Source: Caenorhabditis remanei (taxonomy: Eukaryota > Nematoda > Chromadorea > Rhabditida > Rhabditidae). From it: DNA of 64,000 bases. Made by a program: the position numbers and the translations under genes. Positions 32,346 through 43,861 of this stretch are shown here, piece by piece (the first letter of the stretch is position 1; every line of letters begins with the position of its first letter). Where the stretch lies: assembly GCF_010183535.1 (NCBI RefSeq), contig NC_071329.1, positions 310,001 to 374,000 on the forward strand, read 5' to 3'. The notes under the pieces were generated by a model that had not been told where the DNA came from, did not search any database, and saw nothing but the letters and a program-made list of their open reading frames with translations.

Positions 32346-32882
32346 AATGACCTATAAGCAAATGCTCAGCTCTTTTCTAAAAAGAGTAAACTTGTTAGAA
32401 ATTTTTTTTAATGTCACTTTTCTATTTTATTTATAAAAAACAGCTTAGGGCGATATATATTCCGGTTTGCCCACCATGAAATCGTACAGTACCCCCTAAG
32501 TACCGTATACTTTTCTGAAAACTCTAAACCAGTCGAATATAAATTTTAATTCAAAAAAGATTTGAAAATCATTAAAACCGCGCAAATATTCAACAAAAGG
32601 ATTTTTCAGAAATCACGCGAATAAGACTGTTGTTAATGACTAATAGTAAGCGAAGAGAGACAGTAATCAACTAGTATCCCATATATAAAGTTGAAACTAT
32701 AAAAAAACGTGTAGTATAAAATTAAATGTCAAGGTTGAATGCACTTTCCGCACAGAGTGACTAACACAACGAATGGTGGTCAAATTGAAAAATAACAATA
32801 AAATAGAAAATTTTAAACGAAATTTGATTAGTCATAACAACCACGAAAAAAACATGTTTGTCTTTGAAATGTTGAAATTCTG

Positions 32883-32985
32883 ATGAATTCAAATTTTCTG
32901 TGCAAGGAGGCCACGCCCATTTTTTGCGACAGTGTCCAGCGCTGCAACGGGGCGAGCTTTCCTCTCACAGAAAATTTGAATTCAT
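32883..32985. repeat. Palindrome ending in ATGAATTCAAATTTTCTGTG
   Basis: The two ends form a 20-base perfect inverted pair (ATGAATTCAAATTTTCTGTG against CACAGAAAATTTGAATTCAT) around a GC-richer centre of about 60 bases. Just to the right, CGTGGTGGGACCCAA occurs twice (about 33001 and 33155) as a direct repeat. Confidence 0.7.
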
Positions 32986-33627
32986 ATTACTGTAACTTTT
33001 CGTGGTGGGACCCAAAACATATTTTATTGTTTTATTTAGATTCAGCTCGTCGAGAGCTTTCAAACAACTATAATCATGCTTACAATTCATTAATTTTTGA
33101 AATTTTGGGTCTCGGCGCGAAAGTTGAAAAAAAAATTGAGTTACTGTATCCAATCGTGGTGGGACCCAACTTAATCAGATTCTAGGCGTGATTGTACTTT
33201 TCTGAAAGCTCTCAACAAGCTGAAATTGGATTCAACATTTTCAGATCGCAAAAATTCTTTAAACCAAAAAAAAAACAATAATAAAATTAGTAATAAAGAA
33301 AGGTTGCAGCGGTCATTTTTTCCCGATCGATTCAATGCAAGAAGTGCACGGAAAAAGTAAAGAGAAAAAGAAAAGAAAAAAAGAAAATCGACACTTTTCC
33401 AGAAACCTGATATCCTTCCTACTTGTGCGTATGTGTCACTCAGTGGCTGTTTTTTTTTCAAAATTTTCTTAAAATAAGCTGAAAGCACCTGTATTGACAT
33501 AAAGTGAGTAACAGTATGAAGTGTTAATGACTGGAAGGAAAGAAAGCGGGAGAAGAAGACAAAATATTACAGAGAAGTGATAATTTTGCGAGAGAGAATT
33601 TAAAAAAAAAACAAAAAAAAATGTATT

Positions 33628-36600
33628 CTACATTCGAAAATTCGGATGTCGATCCACCATCATTTGTTGGTGCTTTTTGACGCGTTGCAAATCGATTTGT
33701 TTCTCGATTTCCTCAGTGTATTCCGGTGGTATCGCACGGACGATGGGAGTGTCGGTGTGAGCGGAGAGCTCGTGTTTTCGAAGACAGGAACTGCAAAAAT
33801 AGGTTTTGTCTTTTTTCGAAATCAATTCAGAAAAGAACGAGGAAAGCCGGAATTCTATCGAGAGTTGCTTGTCATCCGATACTAACTCGCTTCAAAATGA
33901 ATATTCCGAATATAAAAATATACAAAAAGGTAGATCTCAGTGAGTTCTATGTCTCTGATATGATGAGGACTGTCGTACTGTATCGCGGGCCGGGCTAATG
34001 TTCCTAAAAGATGAAAATGGTCAAAAATGACACAGCGCTAAACAATAATGGACTTAAAGCAGAGTTGAGCGCTTTCCAAGCGCTTCCAACTCACTTTTTG
34101 TCATTTTCTGTGTACTTATTTCTAGCGATTTTAATTCAATTTGTATGAATTCTAGGCACCTTTTCAGCCAATTTCAACCTTGTTAGGTCATTTTCTAACG
34201 ATTTTGATTTAATTCCAAGTCGTATCCACGTTATAAGAACGCGATTTGGCTGAGCGGTGACTCAACCTGCCAAGTGATGTGTGCAAACGCGCTTCACTAG
34301 ACCCCTGTTTCGCGGGAAATTAATTTGAATTCATATGGAATAAATATGGCTCTGTGAAGCTGAAATCCTCTAGGCGGAAGGCGGAAAAAGGCTTGAAATG
34401 ACGGAAGGTGGAAGGCGGAAGGAAAAAAGTGGCAAAAAGCAAAATTCCGCTCAACTCTGTTACTGATCTCAATTTTCTCCCGATTCAATTATCCCGTCTG
34501 TCTGTACACTCATCGGTCTGAATGTCCAAACTCACTTATCCCTAAAACTCTTCGTACACTTCCGACATTGGTACGGCGTCTCCCTCGTATGCGTTCTAAT
34601 GTGTGCAGTCAACGCCTGACTCTGAGCGAACGACTTCATACAGTAACCACACTCGTACGGTTTCTCGCCGGTATGCACTCGTTCGTGCACCAGCATGTCC
34701 TTTTTGAAATGAAACCGCAGATTACAGTAGTTACAACTGAATCGCGCGGTTTTTCCGTTGGGTAGAAGATCTTCCGGTGGTGGACCTTCGTCGAAGTTCG
34801 CAGGATGGGCGGTCGACTGGAAATCGGTGATTTTGGATAATTAAAGGAGGACTGAAGTCATATTTTATATTTCAGATTATGTTACTTCAGAAAATTCTAA
34901 GAAACTTTTATCATTGGAGCGTATTCTAAAAATCGCTCTGAACGCCACAATTCCTGTTCTCCCGACTCAAAATGAGCCTTCGTGGAAGTGTTTTCTCACG
35001 CGAGTTTTGTCCACCGTGTAGTCCTCTCGGACAAAATTTTTTCTCAATTCCTCGTTTCCTCGCTTTTTTCAACAGACTCTCGTGTTTTTCGCAAAAAAAG
35101 CGAGGAAACGAGGAATTGAGAAAAAATGTTGTCCGAGAGGACTACACGGTGGACTCATTTTGAGTCGGGAGAACGGGAATTATGGCGTTCAGAGCGATTT
35201 TTAGAATATGCTCCAATGATAAAAGTTTCTTAGAATTTTCTGAAGTAACATAATCTGAAATATAAAATATGACTTCAGTCCTCCTTTAAAAAACGCAAAA
35301 AAGGCCGCCAAAGTCACGCCAGCCTACCTGATGATTCCTTAACGCCTCTTCGGTCGTGAAAAACCGCATACACTGCTGACAAGTGCTCCTGGTGAAATGC
35401 AACTTGTGATGTCTCATTTTACTCTCCAATTTCGCAAATATCCTCGGACAATAATCACAAGAATACATTGGTTTTAGCAGAGAATGATCTTTCAGATGAT
35501 GCGTCATTGACGTCTTATTCGCGAATCGCATACCACAATTGAAACATCGAAATGGTCGAGCGTCTCCGTGCACTTCCTGCAAAAATCTCTTCAAAATGAA
35601 TATTCCAAATCCTAAAATATATCAAACTGTAGATCTCGGCGAGTTCTATTTCTCTGTTTTAATACGGACCTGCTTAGGATTCATTGTTGTAGCGCGGAGC
35701 ACCAAAAAAAAGTAAAATTCGTCAAAAATGACACTTTAGCCCATACTTGCAAAATGGGAATGAAAAATATATAAAAATGTAGATCTCGGCAACTACTACG
35801 GACCAGAGCGCTAGTCGTTAATGTACCGCGGGCCGGGCTATAATGGTCTTTTTGGCCATTCTCGCCTTTTTGGCACTTTATCCCAGCTTGCGATACATTA
35901 ATGACTAGCGCTCCGGTCCGTAGTACGTCAGAATGATAGATTTCGCTGAGATCTACATTTTGGTATACTTTTCAGCTCATAATATTCCGTTTTAAGCAAT
36001 ATACTAGCCTTCCCCGCCTGAAGGCCCGGCTTAAAAAAGAGAACCGCCTTTTTTCAAAAACGTGAAAATTTTCAATGTTTCAAAATTTCTTCTAATTCTG
36101 AACCATAGTCGAAAATTTGACGTTTTCCCAGAAAAAAACGTTCAAAAAATCCTAAAATTTTTGAATTTTTGGTGACAATGCCCGGCTCGACTGTTGAAAA
36201 ACTGTGAAAAAAACAGTAAAAAATCTCAAAACCGTAGTAAAATACAACTATTTTTCCGATCCTTACCAAGACATGTCTCTGATAGACCTCCTTATTTCCG
36301 AAATAAGTTTTACAATTCGCACAATGATACAGTCCAGCCAACGCTTTCGGCGCAGTCAACGGCTTCGGATCCGAGATCCATCCATCCGACGGGTCAATCG
36401 GCGCTTCCGGTGCGTCTGTCGCATTGATTACTTTAAATCGAAGAACTCGTTCGCCGATTTTGATAGCCATTCGACGAAGAGGTTCAGGTTGATGGGAGAA
36501 ATGTTGGGATGTTGAGGATACTGTCGGGTCGTTTGATGGTGGAGAGGTGGAGGTCGAGGGGAGACCTGGAATTATTAAAGTTAGGGGAAAACTCACTTTT

Positions 36601-37824
36601 TAACCGGAAATTATCAATAATTTATTAGGTTAAAGTAATGGAAAGTTGAAGAACAACGAAAAACAGACAAATAAATACGAATTTTCGTAAAAATTCACTA
36701 AAGTTCGCAAAAATTAACGATAATTAAGAGATTTTGGATCCGAAATTAGAATATACCAGTCAGGCAATCGGAATTCTTCGTGATTAAGTGATTTTAATAG
36801 AAAATTCTTAATTTTAAAGTCATTATCCCGAAAATTCACAGAATTATAAAAATGAAATTTGATGCGTTCTTTGTCTATTTTTAGCGGTTTTTATAGAAAA
36901 ATCAATTTCTGAATAAGTTTTTCTGCTTACTATTAGACTTTTGCAAAAAATGGGCGTGGCTTGATTCAGACACACGATTTTTCTTGTTTTGAAACAAAAT
37001 TTTCGGAAAATTGACTATAAAATCGAAATTTCAGCCGGATTTTCCCGAAAAATTCATTTCTGAAACAGTTTTTCTAATTAGAAACTAATTTTTCCATTTT
37101 GATCGTTAAAAATGCGGAAATCTGCAAAAAAAAGCTACACTTTTGAAAAAATGGGCGTGGCTTCGTACAGACAGAAATGTTCTTGTTTTAAACAAAAAAT
37201 TTTGAGAAAATTACTGGAAATTCGAAAATTCACTATTAATATCACATATTCGCAAAGAATTATGGAATTTTTTCAATTTTGAAGGAAAAATCGTTCAATT
37301 TTCGTGAATTTTTGCGATTTTTTGCGAACTTTTACAAAATTTCGTGCCTATTTATCTTGTTTTTCATTTTTCTTCGATTTTCCACCAATTTTTCGTCGAA
37401 ATTTTCAACTCACAAGGCACATAAAGCATATCAGTGCCCTCAATACTATATTCTCCGTCCATTTCAACAATTTGCTCGGTCATTTGCTCTTTACTCGTCG
37501 ATAATTGCTCCCGTTGAATCGTCGCCGTTTTTTGCACTCCGCTAGGCGTTCTGAAGTAATTTTTTAAATGATTTTTTGCTTTTTTTCGATAATTTTTGTT
37601 TTTTTTTGCGATTTTTCAGCAGAATTCCTCACTTGTAGCATTTTGTATCGGTCAACTCGTAGCCAACTGATTTCTCATCGCTCCAATGCCTCCCTGTTGC
37701 CGGGATTTCTACAAAAAATTATTTTTAAATTTCATTTTCCCTTTTAAATTTTACCATGAGCCGTCGTGACTTCCTCCTCGTATATTACCATTGAACATGG
37801 GTCATGTATTAATAAATCATTCAT
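33628..37824 (-). CDS. zfp-2: ZFP-2, seven C2H2 zinc fingers
   Basis: Seven exons in transcript order: 37824-37755, 37708-37633, 37550-37414, 36565-36267, 35576-35328, 34816-34536 and 33790-33628; 424 residues with all junctions in frame. The first 170 residues are acidic to Ser/Pro-rich without a named domain. Seven C2H2 fingers follow, several split across exon joins: they begin CANCKTYF, CFNCGMRF, CDYCPRIF, CQQCMRFF, CNYCNLRF, CGYCMKSF and CRKCTKSF. Fingers 5-7 are joined by TGEKP-like linkers (HTGEKPYEC, HTRETPYQC), the mark of DNA-binding arrays, so a nuclear transcription or chromatin factor is likely. The identification as zfp-2 rests on memory of the C. elegans gene near exc-7. The introns carry a large palindrome (34843-35288) and another foldback (35763-35972). 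An in-frame ATG eleven codons downstream of the chosen start is an alternative. Confidence 0.88.
34843..35288. repeat. Complete 446-base palindrome in zfp-2 intron, family B
   Basis: Nearly the whole element is one inverted repeat: it starts AAAGGAGGACTGAAGTCATA and ends with the complement TATGACTTCAGTCCTCCTTT. Arms of roughly 200 bases surround a loop of about 15-20 bases near 35075. It sits in the intron between zfp-2 fingers 4 and 5 and would form a very stable RNA hairpin in the pre-mRNA. Partial relatives are at 31219 and 56046. Confidence 0.85.
35763..35972. repeat. Foldback element in zfp-2 intron
   Basis: ATGTAGATCTCGGCAACTAC at the left mirrors a right arm reading CGCTGAGATCTACATTTTGG. 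Inner words CTACGGACCAGAGCGCTAGT and ACTAGCGCTCCGGTCCGTAG form a second, tighter inverted pair. Relatives are at 23560, 33890 and about 59260. Confidence 0.7.
36900..37180. repeat. Short intronic direct duplication
   Basis: AAAAAATGGGCGTGGCTT followed by a CAGACA-containing word and TTCTTGTTTT occurs at about 36945 and again at about 37149, within one zfp-2 intron. It is a local, diverged direct repeat. Confidence 0.5.
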
Positions 37825-38185
37825 TTTTTATCAAGATTTACAAAAAAATCGAAAAAATATTCGATTTTTAATTAATAACAACGGAATTAAAGTGAATCAT
37901 GTGAAAAATAAATGGTGTCGATTTACGATAAACAACACGCGCTCGCGGGATTTCGGAGTCTCGTTGTATCTCTTTTGTCTGGGTCTCTTCTTGTTTGCAT
38001 TTGAATTGGTACTCTCTCGTCTAGAATTTATGATTTAATTTAATTTAATTTAATTTTTTTAGTAAAAATCAAATAAAAACTGATTTTTATTGAGGAATAC
38101 ACGAAAAATAACAAAAACCCGCATGAAAAGTACAAGAAAAACTAGTGAAACCCGGATATTCAATACAAATTCATGTTCTATCCTA

Positions 38186-40271
38186 CTAATTCCTGTAGTC
38201 GTCAATCAAATTTTTGTGAGATCCATACAAATAATTATTGGCGTTCTTATTGCTGATAGGGTCGAAGAATGTGCGTTCGAAGACAACTTCATGCACGCAT
38301 TGGACGAAACCAAAGTCGTAGTGAGGGTCGGCACGGATGAAGAGGCGGGTAGTGTTTCTGGAAGAGATAAGTAGGTCAAATAATAAAATTTATGAAGACA
38401 TTTTTATATAGTTGAATAGAGCAAGTCAAGCTGAGTATTTTAGTAGTTGAAAGTTTTTGAATGGCTTTAATGGGTCAAGAGATATAAAGGAAACATTGAA
38501 AACGGTGAAAAAACAGTTTGCAAATTTTAAAGCTTAAATATTTCAGTAAAAACTTAAGTTACAGAATTTAAATTTATACTGGCTTTCAGAGAATTTTTTA
38601 AGCTACAAATTGTCAATATATCATTTATCAAAAGGATACTTAGTTTCTGCGATATACCCCAAAATTAGAAAATATTGAGCTACAACTTTCAAGTCAATTT
38701 TTTTAGCCTCAATATAAAGATTTTGCATTGATTTTTATAACAAATTATAGCTAATTTCTTTCTTAACATTTTTTTAATAGACAATCTTTTTCTATCTCCC
38801 CTCCATCACCCCTTAAAACCCTTAAAACCCACCTAATAGCCGGGAAGTCCTCCATTGCGTACAAACACGATCCATCCACATCGAAAACCTTCGTATCACA
38901 ATTCTTCTCAACCACAGATGTTTCTCGATGCGAATCGTTTGGTAGATCAAAATCTGGAGTCTTCAAAAGATAATCGTAAAGGGTTTTGTGTTGGGAGTGC
39001 GAAATTGTGGCCACTGAGCACAGGTGTTGGATCCAGTTACGCGATACTTGGTATACTGGAAATAATCTTTTTGTTTAGACGGCAATGCACTAGATTTGAC
39101 GACAACTTGCAGAAAAATTCAAATATCTCAATCTTAATAGAAAAAGAAGACCTACATTGACTCGAAGTATCGTTGGGGTCTGCGCTCAGTAGGGTCTCCT
39201 CTTTGAAGTGGACTCTGAAAACTATAAAATTGCTTCCTGAATTCATTTATAATTCTGACATACCCATTAATCTCCACCATATCCCTCAACCGTCTCGACC
39301 TTCTTGATAAAAACTTGGTGCTATGAAGAGGGATGTCGTGCTCCTAGAAAATTTAAAAATGTGATTTCTGGGTCCAGTGGGACGAAAGCTTTCAGAAAAC
39401 AATTTAATAATTTAGGACATCAATATACTTTTCTGAAAGCTCTCAATGTTTTGTGACAAAAAACATACCGCCGTGATAACTGCATGCCTCCATTCAAACT
39501 CATCAATCTCCTTCAAACATTTTCTATGAGCACTGAGCATTCCGTGAGCAGTAGAAGTGTTGAACAGTTGCCGAGGGACAAGGACGTTGACCTGACAGTC
39601 GCCGAGGCGGAACATCTGGATTCACGAAAAATCTATGTACAGTAACCCAAGTATACAGTACTCACCCTCTCTTTAAACAATGCGTCTGCAGTGATATCCA
39701 GTGCAAAGCAGAAGAAATGGATTGGTGAATGCATCATGGTTAGAACTTCTTCCACGAAGTCGTAGTCCTGGAATGTTAAAAACGGTAAGTTGGGGATACT
39801 GTAGTTTTCTTGCCTTTGAACATAATTATATTTAGAAAACTCACCTTTGACACCACCCGAATAAAAAACATGTTGTGGTTCCCTGCCATTGACTTTGGCA
39901 TGTCCGCTGGTAAGTATCGACGGCGACGGATTTGAAAACAACTGAAAATCCGACTATAGCTACAGTAACCTATCGCCAACTCACTTTCTATCATCCTGAC
40001 TTGGCTCTAAAAGTGTCCGATTCTCAATGTAACTCAAATAGGTCTCTGATGTCGTGTTGAACATTTGCTCACAGTCGATATTGTTGGCAGGAGCCAGAGG
40101 GACGAATATGTGAAAACTAAAACAAAACAGGGTTTAAATCTGGTTAAGACAGATATAACGTACAAACCTATAAGTGGCGTATGCTGTTAGCGCCACGAAC
40201 AATATCAATAGGATACATAAGGGGACTGAAAGTGCCCACATCGTTTTGGTACATATGTCGTGATTGGCCAT
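38186..40271 (-). CDS. Core-2/I-branching-type glycosyltransferase
   Basis: Nine exons in transcript order: 40271-40168, 40116-39985, 39941-39845, 39767-39666, 39615-39469, 39343-39264, 39214-39156, 39055-38833 and 38357-38186; 371 residues. The start follows an acceptor (TTTTCTTCAG) eight bases before the ATG, fitting trans-splicing. Residues about 12-35 form one hydrophobic segment after a short N-terminus, so it is a type II Golgi membrane protein with a lumenal catalytic domain. Family-typical words of glycosyltransferase 14 follow: FFIRVVSKDYDFVEEVLTMM, HFFCFALD, HGMLSAHRKCL and the EHDIPL step in place of the more common QDFPL. N-glycosylation sites (NTT, NDT) are present. Such enzymes add beta-1,6-GlcNAc or xylose branches; which substrate this one uses cannot be read from sequence. 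Confidence 0.82.
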
Positions 40272-41597
40272 GGGGTGCTCTGAAGAAAATTGAGAGAATT
40301 GGTGGTGATATAGCAAGGGAGACATGAGATTAAAGTTTTCAGGTAGTCGATAAGGAACGGTCCACCAAACATTAGATGGTTCAGGGCACAATAATCTGAA
40401 CGGGATCTGTTGGACTAGATAGGAGCTGGTCAGGATTTCAACCACTAAATACGGCAACTTCAATTTTTTTTCAAACGTGTTTCCGCGAGTTTATTTCATA
40501 GCAAAACAATTTTAATTTGGTCCAAACCCCACTGAGAACAAGCAGCGAAACAGTGGCCGTGGAACATTCTAGAAATCTTTGATACGGTAGATTCAGGTTT
40601 TCCTGGGGAGAGCGGTGGTTTGCTAGTGGTAGGTCTTGATTGTACTGCTGTTTGATATTAATAACAATTTATTCAATTTTCTCTTTTGCGACGAAGGGAG
40701 AATAAAACGAAATAAGAAATGTTGACCGATTTTGGCAAACTTTTGATACCCTAAAAGCAGAAATAGAAAAGCGTCTAGCGGTGCGGTATATCTAGGATCC
40801 TAAAGGAAGTATCAAAAATCTGCTCAGCCGAGGTAGGATTCTCCAAACTCTTATATAAATTCCACTAAATATCTATTTTTGCTTTTGCTCTATTTCCTGG
40901 ATTCCCTTGGCTAGAAATCAACTTCAATTAGAATTAAACCGTAAAACTATCACTAGCATGTAGTTTTCAAAAAAAAAGTAACTTTTGGTCAAGTGAACCT
41001 GCAAGGATACATTTCTTCCCGCGCTCGATCACAAGTCAGAAAATAATCGAACTGATCGGAGAGGGATCACCCAAATCGATAAACGATCAGATAGAAGAAA
41101 AATGAAGAAAACCGTGAATGTGTGACCAGCGAGGAGTCAGGTGAAGAAGAGAGTCTACAGTACGAGAGACGTAGAATAATCAACAAAAAAATAAGACGAA
41201 AGAAGGAAAAAAACAGGTTCTTCTAGTTTTGTTACGGGGGTCGAGAAGGGGGAGATGAACGACCAAAAACATCATATTTTCTTGTTGTTATTATGTTTTA
41301 GAAATGGTATATGTATATTTATGCAATTAGTGGAACAGTTGCAGTAGAACCAAATAGTTGGAGAGAATGAAAATTTTCTTGTGAGAAAAATTGAGATGAC
41401 GTTAGATGGCGGGGAGACGTGGCCTTGAAAAGAGAAAAAGTGGGGAATGGAAAATGGACCTAATGGAAAGTGACGTTGATGACCGTTTCGTTGGACGGTT
41501 AATCGGGAATAAATGATTGATTGTTTAGTAAAAAGAATAGAAAGCATTCTGTGGGTCCGGGGGTCCGGATGTCGCAATAATTTTCAAAAAAGGCAAT

Positions 41598-41813
41598 TAC
41601 CGTAGAACCAGAAATCGAAAAGAGTCTAGCGGTGTCTGTTCACAGCGGTATATCTAGGATCCCAATGGAAGTATCCAAAAACTGCTAACTGACAAAATAT
41701 AGCTTAATGTTCATAGAATATTTTTTTAGTTGAAAACGTTTTCATATCTTTAAAGACAGTCGAGATAGGATGCTCCGAACTCTTGCTAGCGGGGCCGCCT
41801 CTATTACAGGCCA
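41598..41813. repeat. Foldback element, family C
   Basis: The left end ACCGTAGAACCAGAAATCG and the right end GCCTCTATTACAGG are less matched than in the 30096 copy, but internal CACAGCGGTATATCTAGGAT and TAAAGACAGTCGAGATAGGA identify the family. A second partial copy at 40765-40850 shares AAAAGCGTCTAGCGGTGCGG-type wording. Confidence 0.6.
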
Positions 41814-43020
41814 GACCAATTTTCTCAACCGAACCTCGTAATTTGACTTTTTTTAAGCTCAGTTTTCTACCGATTTCAATTTTTTTAATGCGCCGAAAGA
41901 CACCCGTCATCTGTCAATGTGCTTGGCATTGTAAAATATAATTTTCAAATTCTTATTTTTAGACCATCCGCCTAGTTGTGTTCATTTCAATCACACATTG
42001 ATCGCTGGTCATTTGCCATTCCATTCTCCACTTTTATAGCAGAGATCATACAAAACACATTCTACTACAAATGACCTAAACCTGTAAACAAGTAGTAAAC
42101 ATTTTCGATTCACAGAAAATTTAAAGACCAGGGGGTGAAAGTTTTGAGAGGATTATCAAACTAGACTTTTTGCACTTTCAAACTTCCGTTTCTAACAGGA
42201 TATTAAACAAAATCCAAAGATCTGCAACGCTAATACGATATGATATAATTCTTAGTGACGATGTGTTCGCAGAAAGACTAAAGTTTAGCTTTACAACGTG
42301 ATATTCACATCGGTCAGTCAGAAGCATGTGTGTAAAGTGGCCTTGAATCATGGCCACTATTCGGAGTGAAACATTTTAACACTATTGTTTCAGTGCGTGA
42401 AATGGAATCGGTAAAAACTATACTCATTTCTGTATCTGTCTGAAAACCATCGATAGAAAAGTACACACACCGATCACCAACCATGAGACAGTCTTTACTC
42501 CCAATTCAACAAATATTTTGTCTCCAATAAGGAAATTGAAAATAGGTAAGGAAAATAGGGAAATACATGGTGACGTCACAGATTGGAATCTTTGAGAAGG
42601 TAAGAAAGAGAACAACGATCTGATATTTTGAAAAAAAAACGGTAGCGACATGGTCAGTTTTTGAAATGGAAAGGGAGGAGAGACCTTCATTTTATTGTAA
42701 TTTTTCAATTTGGGAGAATGGGAACAAAGGAAAAGTGATATAGTAGCACAGCAGTGGTCGCGCAGATAGATCTGAATTTTTACCGAGTCGCGTTGCGTGC
42801 GCGTCGCGGAAACGTTGTCAACTAAAAAGATAGAGACCAAGTCTAATACTACATTTACTTAATGAGTCTCTATTTGATAAATAGTTTAGTTTTTGAGATA
42901 TTACAGAAGAAGGGAAACAAAGAATGCCAAGAAAGAAGAATCGGTTTGTCGTTTTTCTCTTCATTTGACTCGTTTGGTCAATTCGAAAGATTTACAAAAA
43001 CAGAGCAAAATACACTACTA

Positions 43021-43026
43021 TTTATT
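43021..43026 (-). terminator. Poly(A) signal of the MSP gene
   Basis: AATAAA on the minus strand, about 100 bases past the MSP stop codon at 43126, is a standard nematode 3'-end signal position. Confidence 0.5.
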
Positions 43027-43125
43027 TTTTCAAATAAATACAAAAAAAGCTTTTTGATTTATGTTTTTGGTCAAATTCAAGAACAGACAAGTGTCGTTTC
43101 GCTATTTGGCATCGCTCTTCCCCTC

Positions 43126-43560
43126 TCAAGGGTTGTACTCGATCGGGAGGTTCTTACGACGAACCATACCATCTCCTTGGAACCACTCACGGCGGAACTG
43201 CTTGGCGGCACCATCTGGAGTGTTGGTCCACTCGATGGTGATACGGTCGTTGTTAGTGTCCTGAAATAAAGGAAATTAGGATCCAGGCTCCCAGATTTCA
43301 GTGGAACTAACCTCTTGTCCGAAGGCGAAAGCATCGCAAGAGACGGCGAGAAGAACAGCCTCCTTTGGGTCGAGGACTCCACATGGTGGATCAACTCCGA
43401 GACGCTTCATGTTGGTGGTCTTGATACCGTATCCAATACGACGGGCCGACGAGTTGATCACTTTGATGTGGTAGGTGTGCTTGTCGTCGTACGGAGCATT
43501 GAAGACGATCTTCGCGTTGGGTTGGGTTTGGATGTCTCCTGGTGGGACGGATTGAGCCAT
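43126..43560 (-). CDS. Major sperm protein (MSP)
   Basis: Two exons, 43560-43312 and 43260-43126, give exactly 127 residues, the standard MSP length, from [10 protein letters not shown] to LPIEYNP. The whole immunoglobulin-like MSP domain is intact ([33 protein letters not shown]), so this is a working gene. MSP forms the filament system that drives crawling of nematode sperm and is also released as the signal for oocyte maturation and ovulation. There are dozens of near-identical msp genes; residue differences (Asn-Ala at positions 15-16) could separate members, but I cannot say which one this is. The single 51-base intron, a GTTAGT donor and the promoter motifs at 43616-43650 complete the unit. 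Confidence 0.95.
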
Positions 43561-43614
43561 GGCGTTGGTTGCTAGTTTTTGACAAACTGTGAGGTTTCTC
43601 TGTGGTGAGGGGTT

Positions 43615-43650
43615 CCTTATATGCGGCACGTTTATCTTTGCTCTAGATCT
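43615..43650 (-). promoter_or_regulatory. MSP promoter: TATA, AGATAA and AGATCT motifs
   Basis: Reading toward the MSP start, AGATCT (43650-43645) and AGATAA (43637-43632) precede a TATA-like ATATAAGG (43622-43615), all within 90 bases of the ATG. AGATCT and WGATAA are the two conserved msp upstream motifs; the GATA element fits the GATA factor ELT-1 in sperm-line expression (established for msp genes). Confidence 0.75.
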
Positions 43651-43861
43651 AATGTGCCAGATGAGTTGGAAAATCGAATTGATTAGAAGTGATGGTCACG
43701 CGGGATTTGGCAAAAAAAACCTATCAAAACGAATTTATTGCGGGAATATATATTTTTCCGGAAGTTCACGGAAAATCAAAAAAAAACGTTGTGATATTTA
43801 TTTGGTAAAACAAAACCCGTCACATTTTGTTTCTCAAAGTTAATTAATATAAATAATGTGT

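Larger units (their letters stand above)
25184..33627. other. Gene-free interval between tRNA region and zfp-2
   Basis: Apart from the second tRNA-Arg gene I see no supportable gene in 8.4 kb. Several foldback elements fill it (30096, 30669, 31219, 32161, 32883), along with two EOR-1-type motifs (31741-31749 and 31868-31877). Open frames inside 31213-31472 and 32883-33185 are by-products of palindromes. Confidence 0.55.
40272..43125. other. Interval between glycosyltransferase and MSP gene
   Basis: It contains family C foldback copies (about 40765-40850, and 41598-41813) and AT-rich sequence. A 138-codon minus-strand frame at 42424-42840 lacks splice partners, domains and a credible promoter, so I do not call it. 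Confidence 0.5.

Noticed and set aside
42424..42840. 138-codon minus-strand frame between the glycosyltransferase and MSP
   Set aside because: AT-rich, no domain, no splice partners; hydrophobic patches follow from poly-T tracts.
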